Positions 44,045 to 54,535 are shown, numbered from the stretch's first letter. The stretch is DNA of 64,000 nt from Nereocystis luetkeana (GCA_031213475.1 JARUPZ010000010.1:9470417-9534416); one strand, 5' to 3'. The notes: generated by a model from the letters alone, not told the origin. Translations and numbers: made by a program.

Positions 44045-44475
44045 ATGAGTACGAAATCGGTCTCTGTCGCAATGTTACAAAAGGCGGCCGGGACGTATAC
44101 GAGCATGACGGTGGCAGTTCCGGTTGCGAGCCTGTACACGTTCTACGTGTTCAAAAATATCGGGCAGCTCCAGCGCACCGGAGGGAGTAGAGTCTCGCAA
44201 CCGTTAAAGCAGCCCCAAACTGTAACCTCAACGACGAATTTGACAGATGGTTGAAGGTGTGCGCTCGCATGAACAGAGTAGCATTGTTCCAGGCACTACA
44301 TCGAGTGCTATCAGTATCGGGTGCAACAACAGGTGGTTCGTCTTCAGGTTGGGGTTGGGTCACGAGGGGTGCGGACGAGGACCTGTTTGAGGCGGCAGCT
44401 GATTTGCCGGATGATTGGGTAGAGGCCCACATCAACGAGAGGAACGCGCACGCCTTGTTAGAGATCCTCCGCTAG
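44045..44475 (+). pseudogene. Plus-strand gene remnant with one frame change, unrecognised
   Basis: An ATG frame from 44045 (VSVAMLQKAAGTYTSMTVAV, then YTFYVFKNIGQLQ) is followed, after a frame change between about 44165 and 44225, by NLNDEFDRWLKVCARM and a frame to a TAG at 44473-44475 (DLPDDWVEAHINERNAHALL). Together they would make about 140 residues. Both parts are protein-like. A single indel is the simplest explanation. No known family. Confidence 0.4.
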
Positions 44476-45413
44476 TTTCGTCAGACCAGGCCGTCCCAGA
44501 TCCCCGGTTCGACGATAGTCGTAGGCGTCCACACCCAGACATTATTTAACGCTTTTTCTCGAATCCTCGGTTGCACAACGTCCTTACTAAAGTCTGTTCT
44601 AGGTACAGGTTGAGTGAGACGCCTCCCTTTGCATACGGTGGGGGTGCTCCGCGGACAGCAAGGAGGGAGACGATCCCTTTTGAGCGAACGTCGAGGAGTA
44701 CGTACGTCTAACTCGGAGAGCGTTTATAATTCGTTGAGAGAAGTTTGGGGGGGGGGGTGTTCGATACGGACGTAGTGACCACAACGATGTCGTCTCAGTG
44801 AATCGGAGAAGGAGCCCGGGGGGGCAGGGGAATAGCCTCTTTTCATTGGTGTCATTACTCGGAGGCAAGCACAGGGGTAGACGTCTTCAGCCAAGGATGT
44901 CGGCAGGATGCCCACGTCGTCAAGGTAATGTTTTGGTTTCTGTCTCCCACCCTCGAACATACTAGGAATAGTATTGCAACATGTGGAAGAGAGAAAGGCG
45001 CACGCATGTTATCTTGGTACCGGATCTGAAGCCACTGTGGTTCCCTAGGCTGGCGGGGACGACACTAAGGTAGGTCTGCGAGGGTGTCAGAAGCAGGAGG
45101 GGAGAGCCAGCGTTCCTGCCTACACCGCCAGAGAAACAGGGCACCGTACCGTCTACACATCTGGGGAATGAGGGCGGTGGACGCGGATTTCAGACGATAA
45201 TACATGACATATTTTGCACCGCTAACGACTCTAGCCTACGTACATGGGTCTTGAAACATTGCACGCATACAGCCGTTTGACGACCGCAATCCAATCGGCG
45301 CGGTTGTTTCTTCGACCAACACCGGGGACCTAACAGGCTGTTCGGGGGATGCTTGGATCATTGAGTTCTATAGGACAACATATATATGTCAACGATACTC
45401 ACATGTTTTTCAG
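44476..45413. other. Unassigned DNA
   Basis: G-runs at 44747-44757 and 44819-44824. No supported gene. A minus frame at 44599-44868 is low in information. Confidence 0.4.
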
Positions 45414-45714
45414 TATGCAGGGGCGACCCAGGATACAAGCATGAGTTCAATGGTCAACGTGTCGGCGATGCGGGCACGCGTACTGTGCCCCCAAGTGTCT
45501 CGGCGAGAACGACAAGGCGTCCAGGTTCTGCAAAAGTTGCTCAACACCGACTAACATTGTTAGCGAGGACGAAACCTCGGTCTTGCTCGCAGATGAAAAA
45601 ACCTACCGAGAAGCGGGAGGGACAGTTCCACACCGCCGCGGCAGTAGGAGCACCCGTCAAAAGCAGAAACCAGACAACGGACCCGCTTACCAGATTCCTG
45701 AAGTCGCGTGTCGG
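45414..45714 (+). pseudogene. FYVE-type zinc-finger exon, frameshifted
   Basis: Bounded by an acceptor-like ACATGTTTTTCAG and a donor-like GGGTAAGG. One frame reads CRRCGHAYCAPKC and, ten residues on, RFCKSC, the C-terminal zinc ligands of FYVE domains (R-HH-C-R-x-C-G-x3-C-x2/3-C ... R-x-C-x2-C). The preceding frame reads GYKHEFNGQR, which supplies the expected Phe-x3/4-Arg segment just before the core but is offset by one base. FYVE domains bind phosphatidylinositol 3-phosphate on endosomal membranes. The offset, and a CX3C instead of CX2C spacing, suggest a damaged gene or a sequence error. Residues after the finger are hydrophilic. Neighbouring exons were not found; a (CA)n tract follows. 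Confidence 0.6.
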
Positions 45715-45778
45715 GTAAGGGGTGAAGAACATGGCGACCGCGCAACTAACAGTCGTCCTTCATTATGAGGTGAAAACA

Positions 45779-45884
<106 letters not shown>

Positions 45885-45982
45885 TCGTGGAGGGGGGAGG
45901 CGAGAGGCAGGCACCCAGGCAGCGCAAACTGCCGTCCGCACTGTTTCGTTCCGACTGGGTTCACCGCGATCCAACCGCCCGA

Positions 45983-46641
45983 TTAGATCGAACCGATCCC
46001 CTCATTCGGAACGAAATGGTTGCCGACGGTGATTTCTTGCAACCGCACCCCTCTAGACTCTAAGACCACCCCCTGATGGATTTTGGAGAGAACTCCCGAC
46101 ACATTCTGAGACGAGAAATAAATACCAATTTCCAACATTTCCGGGGAAAACGTACTGAAAGGAACCTTTCGAACTGGCTGCGAATCCGACGGCATGAGAA
46201 TTGGCCTTACGAGTATACTTTCGACACACACAGAGAAACCCGACGACACCCGGGAGCTGTTTTCGCCGCTCGAGGCGGCAGCCCCGACTCTTCGGTAGGC
46301 GCTTCCACCGTTCGTATCCCGCACTATATGAGGAGAAGGACTGCTCCAAGATTGCAGGGGTGGTCTACGCAGAAATGGGCAGTGCCGTCTGAATTCGCGA
46401 CAACGGTTACTGCGGATTCTCAGGGGCAAGCAAGCGTCGTTCGATCGCTCCAATCGTGTTCCATCTGGTTCACACATGTATCGATGGTCTCCTGCACGCG
46501 CGGGTTCGCACGGTGAGGGTCTCGATCGACGCGACGTGCTCCGCGTTCGAGCGCGAATTCCGCTTCGGCTTTCCTACGTTTACCGAGCTCGGGGGATGAC
46601 AACCAAACTACGCTTCGGTATTTTGTGCGTACATCTAACAA
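45983..46641 (-). pseudogene. Minus-strand open frames, unrecognised
   Basis: A 164-codon frame (45983-46477) and an overlapping 73-codon frame (46420-46641) are protein-like (EMLEIGIYFSSQNVSGVL; then SPELGKRRKAEAEF and ETIDTCVNQMEHDW). A 146-codon plus frame overlaps them, so strand assignment is uncertain. They lie downstream of the larger minus ORF at 47006-47569 and could be parts of one decayed gene. Confidence 0.3.
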
Positions 46642-47005
46642 CTTGCTCGCATTCGCCAGTTAGTTGCAAAGCGCGAGCTTATCGAACACGTTGTCAGTAC
46701 GCTCTTCGCGCAGCTCGTGCCGTGTGGATTCAGTTGGCTTGTTGCAGGTTGGACGGCACTTATCGTCTCGTTTTCGGGATCGCTGATATTGGCACGACGC
46801 TTCCCGATACTGTACCGTATTCCGCATGAAATATACGTATTGATGGAATCGGTTTGCTATTTGTACTCGAACAAAACTGCCGACCTACCTGCTGCGGACC
46901 AACGACATACGGTGCGGGCTCCTAATGATACTATTAATAGGTGTTGAAATTTCCCAGGTACTTCGGAAGAAGATTCAACGTCTTGAAAAAAATACGATGT
47001 GCGGT

Positions 47006-47569
47006 TCAAGGTTCAAGCGGTGTCGCCGTGGTTTGGATCTGTGCCTTGTCCTGAGGTACTTGGTGTGCGGACGGGAGTGGTCGCGGCAACGGAAAAAGTG
47101 CGAGCGAAAACACATGCGAGCTTCGGTGGGGTCTGCATGGGGCTCGGGTAAACATAATTAAACTCTCTCGCCCGGTCCACTTGCTGTTGGGTTGCCCGAC
47201 TAGCGCTCCTTCAGGTGGGAGCACCATTCGCAGCATCCACGGCGCCGGCATGGTGCCCCCCACCATACACTTTTGCATGTGCACCGCCGTCGCGATCCGC
47301 ACCGGATCAGTCGCCGGAAGCGAGCTCTGCGCGTTGGGAATCGCGAGAAGGCCCTCGGCTTTCTCCGGAAGGGGTGCATCTGCTGCTGCTGCCGTGGCTC
47401 CGTCAGAAACCGACGACGTGAAATCGTCATCGCTATCAGCGTCCCTCGTGCTCGTCATTTTCCTCGGGTTATCGCTGACCATCGGCCGTCGCCCCTCCAT
47501 CGCTGGGTTTCCCCGAGCACGCTGAGAGGGTTGACGTTCGCCGGTTTCGCTGTCCGGTTGTTGCCTCAC
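47006..47569 (-). CDS. Minus-strand ORF of 187 codons, gag-like character, unrecognised
   Basis: Open without interruption. ATGs are available at the MEGRRPM and MTSTRDAD positions. It is acidic and Ser/Ala-rich at first (DADSDDDFTSSVSDGATAAA), then a stretch with Met and Val (ATAVHMQKCMVGG), then basic. Low-complexity acidic starts are common in gag proteins, but there is no knuckle. It begins only about 50 bp from the copia LTR at 47621, on the opposite strand. Confidence 0.35.
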   Translation of the reverse strand: MRQQPDSETGERQPSQRARGNPAMEGRRPMVSDNPRKMTSTRDADSDDDFTSSVSDGATAAAADAPLPEKAEGLLAIPNAQSSLPATDPVRIATAVHMQKCMVGGTMPAPWMLRMVLPPEGALVGQPNSKWTGRESLIMFTRAPCRPHRSSHVFSLALFPLPRPLPSAHQVPQDKAQIQTTATPLEP

Positions 47570-47620
47570 CCTTAAAGCACTACGAAGTATTGCTCGTACT
47601 TCGTGGTCACGAGTGTTATG

Positions 47621-48041
47621 TGTTTGATATATTACGGGGGACCATAGTTAACAGGACCTATGGTATACATAAAAACCTATATTTTTAAAAATGTTTACTA
47701 ACAATATTTGGTCCTGTTAACTATGCCCCCCCCGTAATAGCTTGTCTCACCGAACAGCCTAGCATTGAGTTTTGGTTACATACGGTGTGCCGCTTAGTTT
47801 CGGTTACCAATGTTGTCTCATGGGTAGGCACGAGTAGGCACGAGTAATTGTTTTATGAGCAGTGGAGAGTTGACACATACATAGGCTCGATCCACATTTC
47901 CCCCGGCATTCGTCTACCTCTTCCCGGGCCGACAAAACACATAACTCTTGCATTATCTTCTTCACACTGCGTGTTGCAATGACTATCTTACAGCCCAGTA
48001 TCGGGGGCGGCAACGTATCGATTGGTTAGTTCGCCGCCTAG
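47621..48041 (+). repeat. 5' LTR of the plus copia copy, with a nested MITE
   Basis: Starts TGTTTGATATA, matching the start of the minus copy's 3' LTR (TGTTCGAGATA). After the MITE it continues TTGTCTCACCGAACAGCCTA, matching TTGTCTCATCGAACAGCCTA of the minus copy. The right edge is set by the primer site and is approximate. Confidence 0.7.
47632..47737. mobile_element. MITE-1 copy 8, inserted in a copia LTR
   Basis: 106 bp between TA dinucleotides (47630-47631, 47738-47739). The homologous LTR at 49990-50020 lacks it and has a single TA at the same point, so this copy proves both element ends and the TA duplication. Confidence 0.95.
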
Positions 48042-48125
48042 TGTGGCTGATAGAGCGCATCAGTTCATCGCACCTCATCGCTATTTGAACACGTTACCGG
48101 TATTGTTCGAGCGAACAGCCTGATA

Positions 48126-48790
48126 ATGTCAGGTCTTGGATCCGAAGCGGACGGGGCGTCCGTTTCGGATGACCTGGCCGATCTTTTGGGGAAGCTGGTC
48201 GGCGACCGGAAGGAAGAACACGATCGACGCAAGAGTAAGATGGAACTGGGACGTCAAGACGATGGACGATTGAGAACGCAGATTTCCGAAGAAACGGATC
48301 GAAGATACACTACGGTTCGTGAGCTTGGGTCTTATGGTACTGGTGAGCGGGTTGGAACCGTTAACAGTGCTGAGGAAGTAAGGGGGTCAGCTCCAGTGGC
48401 AGTGTACAAGCTCTTGGTGAGGTAGTAGGTCTGCCTGGGAGTAGTGCTAGTATCAGCGCAGGTAGCCACAGGGCTGAAGTTGGTTCTCGCGAATTTGTTA
48501 GCCTTTTATAAGTTTCCACTGCGGAAGGAGCACTTCTAGGTGTTTGCCTCTATGGTTGGGTGCATGCCGTCGTTCCTCGTAGTTCCCGGTGTGTGTGATG
48601 ATAGGTGACGTTTCAGACACCCAACCGTTTCTCTCGCAGAGCTTCAGAGAGGTAATCATTAAGACAGCTAGAGCAGCTTGGGTTTGTGTGACGGAAAGCA
48701 TTGTACACCGTGACTTGCTTGGTAGAGTGTTCGCAACGAAATCACCTAGCGCTGGATGGAGGATGTGGTGTTACTGGTTCTGACCTAGAT
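48126..48790 (+). pseudogene. Copia gag, N-terminal part (plus copy)
   Basis: The ATG frame of 99 codons (DDLADLLGKLVGDRKEEHDR, coiled-coil-like) ends early at 48423-48425. The DNA continues to match the minus copy in other frames, for example WKEHF-like and GCMPSFLVVP near 48525-48590, and the gag core to about 48790. The peptide equivalent in the minus copy starts at ATG 55083. Gag forms the virus-like particle that packages the element RNA. Confidence 0.7.
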
Positions 48791-49159
48791 CAATGGCAGA
48801 TTAGGCCCAGTGGTTGGCGGCGTAGGATGCGGTAAGAATGGGAAAGGTAGAAGAACCTATGAAATTCTATGCTCGGGTTGGCAAGATAGTAGGAGCACTC
48901 GCTCCCCTTGGTGTGACAAAATCGGATGCGGGCGTAGACCGCAAGAAAAATATTGCCTCTAACCTACGAACCTCCGCATTCCCGCTTCGAAGACCAAGAA
49001 TGTGGGACAGGCTCTAGCTTCGAATCGAGGCAGCCGTGGTGGTCGCGCATGTAACGGAAATCACAAGAGTACATATAGACCTACCGAAGGAACAGATGTG
49101 AAACGGGTAGCAGTGAGTGGCAGGAATCCCTCACCCCCACCCCCTCAACGATCGACAAA

Positions 49160-49945
49160 ATGAAGCGAAAAATACACCCGTTGCTTGGAACCAGGGCACC
49201 ACTGGAATCAGTGCACGGCTCGCATCCCTCCCCAGCTCCAGAGCAGACAACAGGTGGAGGTGCGCAAGGCCAGAACCATGGCGACGAGACTGTGTGCTGT
49301 CTTCTTGCGAAATACATGGTTTGTACGAGTACTGACTCGTGTAGCGAGGAACGTAGTGGAGGCTTGGGAGAGAAGTGGATAGCAGATAGTGGAGCATCCT
49401 TTCACATGATGACTCACTCTGCTGACATTTTGAGGGGCGTACGGCTGTGCGATGGCGTCAACGTCAGGATCGGTGACAACTCTCTGGTTGATGAAGTGGG
49501 GTATGGCGCACCGACCGTTGTACTCCCAGGATATATATCTGGCTGTCAAGCTATTCAATGTGGCGTACGTGACGGACATCGCATTGAACATAATTTCGCT
49601 AATAATGGCTGCTCATATTATAATAAGCGGGGAGTAAGATTCACAACTGAAGAGGGAAGCTTCTGGGTTTCTCTTTTCTATGGAAGGTTGAGGTTTGAAG
49701 GTGATGGATCTAGTTGTTTCTGGATTCGCATCCATGGCAACACGCAGTGCCATGAAGATAGTTTAAGATGCCTTCATTATGTCGGTCCGGGAAGAGGTAA
49801 AGTATTGAAGGGGGAAAGGCTGAGTGATCATGTGGGTAAACCGTCCACTACTCGTAGCCAAATACCCGAAACCCCTCCATGCACCTCCCACTCGTACATA
49901 CCCGTGACACCGCTCGTAGGTGATTCCACGAGGGAATATCTGTAA
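49160..49945 (+). pseudogene. Copia knuckle, protease and pre-integrase region (plus copy)
   Basis: A frame of 261 codons contains WIADSGASFHM (about 49377-49409), the copia aspartic protease active site D-S-G-A. The knuckle lies just upstream in another frame (EPGHHWNQC at 49185-49214, with the first Cys replaced by Tyr), so gag and protease are out of frame. The remainder diverges from a functional pre-integrase, with only HEDSLRCLHY recalling the H-x3-H/C-x-C zinc region. The last part of this frame (after 49840) reads through the LTR of the minus copy. Confidence 0.7.
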
Positions 49946-50020
49946 CCGTAACCACTTGAGACACCGTACATAACCATTCCTTATTGCTAGGCTGTTCGAT
50001 GAGACAATCTATCTCGAACA
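49845..50020 (-). repeat. Partial 3' LTR of the minus copia copy
   Basis: On the minus strand it starts TGTTCGAGATAGATTGTCTC at 50020, directly after the purine-rich CAGGGAAGG (50021-50029). It retains about 175 bp similar to the plus copy's LTR before being cut by the junction with that copy. Confidence 0.7.
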
Positions 50021-50640
50021 CCTTCCCTGGCGCCGGATCAGCTTTCAAGCCTCGACAAAAACCAATCGAAAACGACCAATTATTAAATTCCTCTAAGAAA
50101 ATCGCGGTGCTTCTCAAACTTCTCCTTGCCAATAATAGCCTTCGTGAGAATGTCAGCATGCTGGTCTTCCGTCCGGAGATATTCAACCGCGACAAGTCCC
50201 CCTTCCCCACCAACTCGCGCAGAAAGCGGTACCTTATATCGTTGTGCTTACTGCTGTTGAACGAGCTCAATGGGTTTTTGGCGAAGTCTATCGCCCCTTA
50301 TTTGTCATCAACCATGCCAACACTCGACGACCCCACACTGGGCATCACAAAAAACAACACTCCTCTCACGTAAATATATTTCTTCTCCCCGTCTGCCATA
50401 GCCACACTCTCTGGCTCTGTAGTGGATAAAGTAACGCACTTCTGCGTCCTAGAAAACTACGACACAAGTGTCCTCCCGCAACAGACGAGTACACCAGAGG
50501 CCGGCCGTTTGGTCGTTGTCCGCCTTCAAGTTTGTCTCCAAGTCGTATTCCAACCGCAGCTTTTTAGAGGACTGTCCCTTTTGAACTTCAGACCCATAAG
50601 GGCCGTAAATGAGCCGTAGCGCTCAGGTAGCCGATAATCG
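50021..50640 (-). pseudogene. Copia RNase H region (minus copy)
   Basis: Minus frames contain, near the 3' end, SSKHNDIRYRFLRELV and then an ILTKAL-like segment degraded to MLTFSRRLLL and FLEEFNNW. In copia elements the C-terminal RNase H ends with SKHIDVRYHFIRE...A-D-I-L-T-K. The upstream catalytic region (about 50300-50640) is interrupted by frame changes, and the D10/E48 equivalents could not be placed. Confidence 0.7.
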
Positions 50641-50739
50641 TTCCAGCCGCGCCATAAGGTGTACTTGCTTAGGGTCATGTGAGAAGCGTGCAACCGCCCG
50701 TACTGCACTAGCGACGCCCGGCCCCGTCTGATTTGCAAC

Positions 50740-51312
50740 TTACATCAGACTCCCCACCATTTCGCGGGAACTTGGGTCTACCACGGGGTCCTCATCACTC
50801 ACGTGCCTGAGGTCCAACAATGAAGAAGCGGGGATGGGGCTGGTTTTATTGATAGCCAAACGCTGGACAACAAATCGAATATATTGAGCCTGAAAAAATT
50901 CCAAGGTTCTCTGATTCCGATACCTCTTTTTCTCGCTACCCATGTACCGCGTCACCTCCCCAAGGTAGTGTGTAGGGACGTTCTTGTTTAGATCCGCCCC
51001 TGCCAAATCCGTGACTTCCTTGGTGGCTGCGATAGTGATGTCATCCATGTGGACCACCAGTATCGCGACAACCTCCATTCAAAACACGCACGGGTCTACC
51101 AAGCACTGCTAAAAATCACACTCTACCAATCAATGCTGATAACGGTAGCTTATACCATGGGCGACCACAACTGTTTCGGCCCATAGAATATCAGCTTCGT
51201 TGAGACGGACGACGTCCACCGATAACCACCTACACCCAGGGGGCAATCTTAAGAAGCAAATGGTATCCAGCTCTGACTGCATAAAACCCTGATCAACATT
51301 CAAGTGCCTCAA
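50740..51312 (-). pseudogene. Copia reverse transcriptase (minus copy)
   Basis: Frame 51130-51312 holds NVDQGFMQSELDTICFLRLP-like sequence, corresponding to the copia motif D-V-x-x-A-F-L-x-G-x-L-x-E-x-x-x-x-x-x-P-P-G. Frame 50740-51078 holds VHMDDITIAATKE, the YVDD catalytic box with Tyr-Val replaced by His-Met but both Asp kept. At least one frameshift separates them, and the first catalytic motif is altered, so the enzyme is inactive. Confidence 0.8.
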
Positions 51313-51561
51313 CTAACTCCCGGTCTAGTTTGCATGTCATTGCTGCTACAAGCCTGTTGGACGTGGTTGATGCAGTGGGGACAAAAGTATCGAATTAGTC
51401 AACTCCCTCTACCGGGCTACACCTCTTCGCTACCAATCTTGCCTTGGCTCTATCAATCACGCCGTGCTCGTCGTCCTTCGATTTCAAGAGCCACTCTCAA
51501 TCGACAATATTCGTACCCTCGAGAAGAGCCAAAACCTCCGCAAAAGTGTTAGCGGCCTCTA

Positions 51562-51659
51562 TTACGGGGGGCCATAGTTTATAGGACCAAATATTGTCAG
51601 TATAAATGGTTAAATATACAGGGTTTTATGTATACCACAGGTCCTATTAACTATGTTCC

Positions 51660-51663
<4 letters not shown>
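51562..51663. mobile_element. MITE-1 copy 9, inside the minus copia
   Basis: TTACGGGGGGCCATAG on the left. The right terminus has lost several C (CTATGTTCCGTAA) and runs directly into the (TAA)n tract. It lies between integrase and RT sequences. Confidence 0.9.
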
Positions 51664-51702
<39 letters not shown>

Positions 51703-51719
51703 TAACAATAATAATTATT

Positions 51720-51779
<60 letters not shown>

Positions 51780-51847
51780 TATTATTAATAAATATAAGAA
51801 TAATAATAATAATAATAATAATAATACCAATTATAATAATAATAATA
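51660..51847. repeat. (TAA)n microsatellite adjoining a MITE end
   Basis: About 190 bp of TAA/ATT-type units with short interruptions (CAATAACAATAA, ATTATTATTAATAA). Its left edge coincides with the GTAATA terminus of MITE-1 copy 9. Confidence 0.95.
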
Positions 51848-52264
51848 GTCCATGAAATTCCGCTATCATCGCCTCCGTACAAACGACCGAATGCTTTGAC
51901 GAACATGCCGCGGAATACGACGTTGGTTCGGTTCCGCCTCCTGGACAAGACAATCCGGTAACTTAGTCGGTGCACCGCCTACATCTTGCTTGCGCGGCTC
52001 GTAGCGCTTGGAATATGCGACCTCCATCACAGGGTCCGATCGCACCGATCAGTCTCGCGGCCGTTTCCCGATTAAGCCCCCTGGTCTGCGCTCTCGTACG
52101 TCCCTCCTGAATCTCTTAATCGTCACCTGTTCCTGACATGTGCGCTTCAAGTCGGCACGCAGCCAGTCGGGCAATTCGCTGCTGACCGTTGATAAATCGT
52201 TCAGATCCCCACCTTCGGGTTTCAAATCATCGCCAGCCTGCGTCAGCAGAGACTCCCCAGGTAG

Positions 52265-52969
52265 TTAGCGAAGAATTCCCCTCCCCATTATTGGCAGTGG
52301 AGTCATCGGAGCGGAAGAAAAATCACCTGGCCCTCTCGGCTCAGGATCGTCTCCCAGCTCCATGGTCTCTCTCTGCTCCGGCGTCTCCGGCAGCGAGTTT
52401 GGCGACGCTCCTTCTTGACGCATCGCCTCCCAGGTCACGCCCCTGGTCTCTACCACGGTATTGGCCCGCGTGAGCATCCGCAAAGAGTCACGTTGGTGGT
52501 CGATGCCCGACCTGAGGTCTAAACAGCTCTCGGCCCTAGGGAACGACTTCGGCGGGCGCTTCCAACGACAGCATGCTGGGCGAAGAAACGGGTGCGGCAA
52601 AGCATGTGCGGCAGTCCCGTACCACATTTCAGTCTTGACGACTTGGTTTCCGGGGTTTGCGGTGGTCGCGGTGTGATTCACGACATCAGTAGTCCAGCGC
52701 ACTGCTTCCGCCCACAGGACTTAGTCATCGGCAATTTAATGTGGGGAAAGATTATAGGCACTTGGATCCAAGCTTCGTTCTGCAACAAACACCGTTCTGC
52801 TCTGGGCTGTGGGCGTTAGTGGACTCCTGCTAGATGAAAAACTAATTACACACTCCTCCAAATGCACCATCAAAGAAATCCCAGAGTCTGACTCGTTGTT
52901 CAGAAAATACGACCACGCGTGTTGGAAGTGGTCGTCCTTCACTACCAAGACATGCCGCTTTCCCAACAA
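52265..52969 (-). pseudogene. Copia integrase (minus copy)
   Basis: Minus frame 52736-52969 contains KRHVLVVKDDHFQHAWSYFL followed by NNESDS. Copia integrases have Y-V-L-V-I-V-D-D-F-S-R-Y-T-W-V-Y-F-L-K-x-K-S-D, including the first catalytic Asp, which is retained as DD. Downstream, frame 52265-52702 carries the linker (MLTRANTVVETRGVTWE, resembling the SRDVxF motif after the integrase core) and Pro/Ser-rich sequence before RT. The second and third catalytic residues were not found intact. Confidence 0.7.
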
Positions 52970-53186
52970 GGGAGGTGGTTTTTAAGGGCCGCTCAAGTCA
53001 ACAAAAAAAGCTTCCCAGCTTTTCTGTCGCGCGTGAGTAAGTACGGTTAGGGATTGGCTTGCGGTATCCTTTTGCTATGGAGTAACCCGTATAGGGCCTT
53101 GGCTTTCCTACCACCGAGTGACCTAGCGGTCTCTTCTGGCAGTAGTTCGTTCGAGTGACCATGCACGAAGTGCAAAATATTGATGT

Positions 53187-53453
53187 CTACATCACTCTCA
53201 GTATTTGCGTGCTACCGGCATCAAGCACGGGAAAATCCAGGGGGAAATCGGCACCAGATTCTGCACAGTCATCAGGGGGTTTAAGGGCCGACAGGGGGAA
53301 TTGCACGTAGCCGTCGTCTGGTTCAACCCTACATGCATATCCAGAGTAACCAGATGCATCACCTTCAAGCCTCAACCTCCATCGAAAAGAGAAATGCACC
53401 AGCCTTCCTCTTACAAGCGTGAAATTTACACCCTGCTTATGAGCAGTCATCAT
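53187..53453 (-). pseudogene. Copia pre-integrase region (minus copy)
   Basis: An 88-codon minus frame aligns with the plus copy near 49630-49760 (GRLRFEGDGSSCFW in plus, WRLRLEGDASGYSGY here). It marks the region between protease and the integrase zinc-binding part. Both copies are broken in different places. Confidence 0.65.
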
Positions 53454-53629
53454 CAGGCAAAATTTAGATTAACGCGATGTCTGGCACGTACGCCACATCC
53501 AACCGCTTGACAGTCAGATATCCTGGGAATACAACGGTCAGTGTGTCATACCCCATTACGTCGATCACAGGGTTGCCACCGATCCTGACGTTGTCGTCAT
53601 CGCACAGTTGTACGTCACTCAAAAGGTCA

Positions 53630-53700
53630 GCTGAGTGAGTCATGTGAAAGGATGCACCACTATCTATCTGCTATCCACTTCTCTCCCACTTCTCCACTAC
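53630..53700 (-). pseudogene. Copia protease active-site segment (minus copy)
   Basis: The DNA matches the plus copy's active-site segment, but a GATA duplication (GCAGATAGATAGTGG in place of GCAGATAGTGG) shifts the frame inside the D-S-G motif, so protease is dead here while the plus copy keeps it. Confidence 0.7.
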
Positions 53701-53745
53701 GTTCCTCACTACACCAGTCAGTATTCGTAAAAATCAAGCCCTTTC

Positions 53746-54318
53746 TCAAGGCAACACACAGTCTCGTCGCCATTGTTCTGGCCATGCGCACCTCCGCCTG
53801 ATGTCTGCTCTGGAACAGGGGAGGGATGCGAGCCTTGCACTGGTTCCAGTGGTGCCCAGGTTCGAAGCAATGGATGCATTTTCCCTTTGCTTTGTCGATC
53901 GCTGAGGGGGTGTCTTGCGTGGGGGCTGGGGGGTTGCTGCTACTGCCACCCTTTCCACCTTTACTCCTTCAGTAGGTCTATATTTTCTCCTGTGGTTTCC
54001 TCTACCTGCGCGACCACCACGGCCAGCTCGGTTCGAAAATAAAGCCTGTCCCGCATTCTTGTTCTTCGAAGCGGGAGAGCGGAGGTACCTTTGTCGGATT
54101 GTACTTTCGATATCTGAGCGTCTGATACCTTCACGGCACAGGATCGCTCTTTCCTCTATTTCATACTCTGAGGTTGGTGGCATTGGTATCTTGCGGATTA
54201 CGTCGGCATACGATTTTGTCCCAACAAGGGGAGCGAGTGCTCCTACTATCTTGTCAACCCGACCATAAGATTTCATAGGTTCTTCCCCCCTTCCCATTCT
54301 TACCACATCATACGCCAC
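53746..54318 (-). pseudogene. Copia gag C-terminal half with CCHC knuckle (minus copy)
   Basis: Open for 190 codons: a helical region (GRVDKIVGALAPLVGTKSYA), a basic Arg/Gly tract (NRAGRGGRAGRGNHRRKYRP) and then, in the adjacent frame at about 53877-53836, a perfect knuckle CIHCFEPGHHWNQC (C-x2-C-x4-H-x4-C) that binds RNA in retroelement gags. The frame changes just before the knuckle. Confidence 0.8.
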
Positions 54319-54535
54319 CGCTCACCGGGCCTGTTCTGCTTTTTGTTTAGGCAAGAAGAACCAATCACAGAACATCCTCCACCCAGCGCTAGGTGATGTC
54401 GCTGCGAACACTCTACCAGGCAGGTCACGGTTTACAATGCGTTTCGTCAGACGAATCCAAGCTACTCTAGCTGTCTTAATGATTACCTCTCTGAACCCCT
54501 GCGAGAGGATATTTTAGGCGTCCTTCGAAACGACC

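Larger units (their letters stand above)
47621..49840 (+). mobile_element. Ty1/copia retrotransposon, plus copy, 3'-truncated
   Basis: Begins with a 5' LTR (47621-48041, carrying MITE-1 copy 8), followed by a primer-site-like TGG at 48044, gag (from ATG 48126), knuckle, protease and the pre-integrase region. Homology to the minus copy stops near 49840, where the 3' LTR of the minus copy begins, so integrase, RT and RNase H are missing. Multiple stops and frame changes make it inactive. Gag region and minus copy (53200-55150) align throughout. Confidence 0.85.

Noticed and set aside
51721..51975. Poly-Ile/poly-Tyr ORF
   Set aside because: Produced by the (TAA)n microsatellite.
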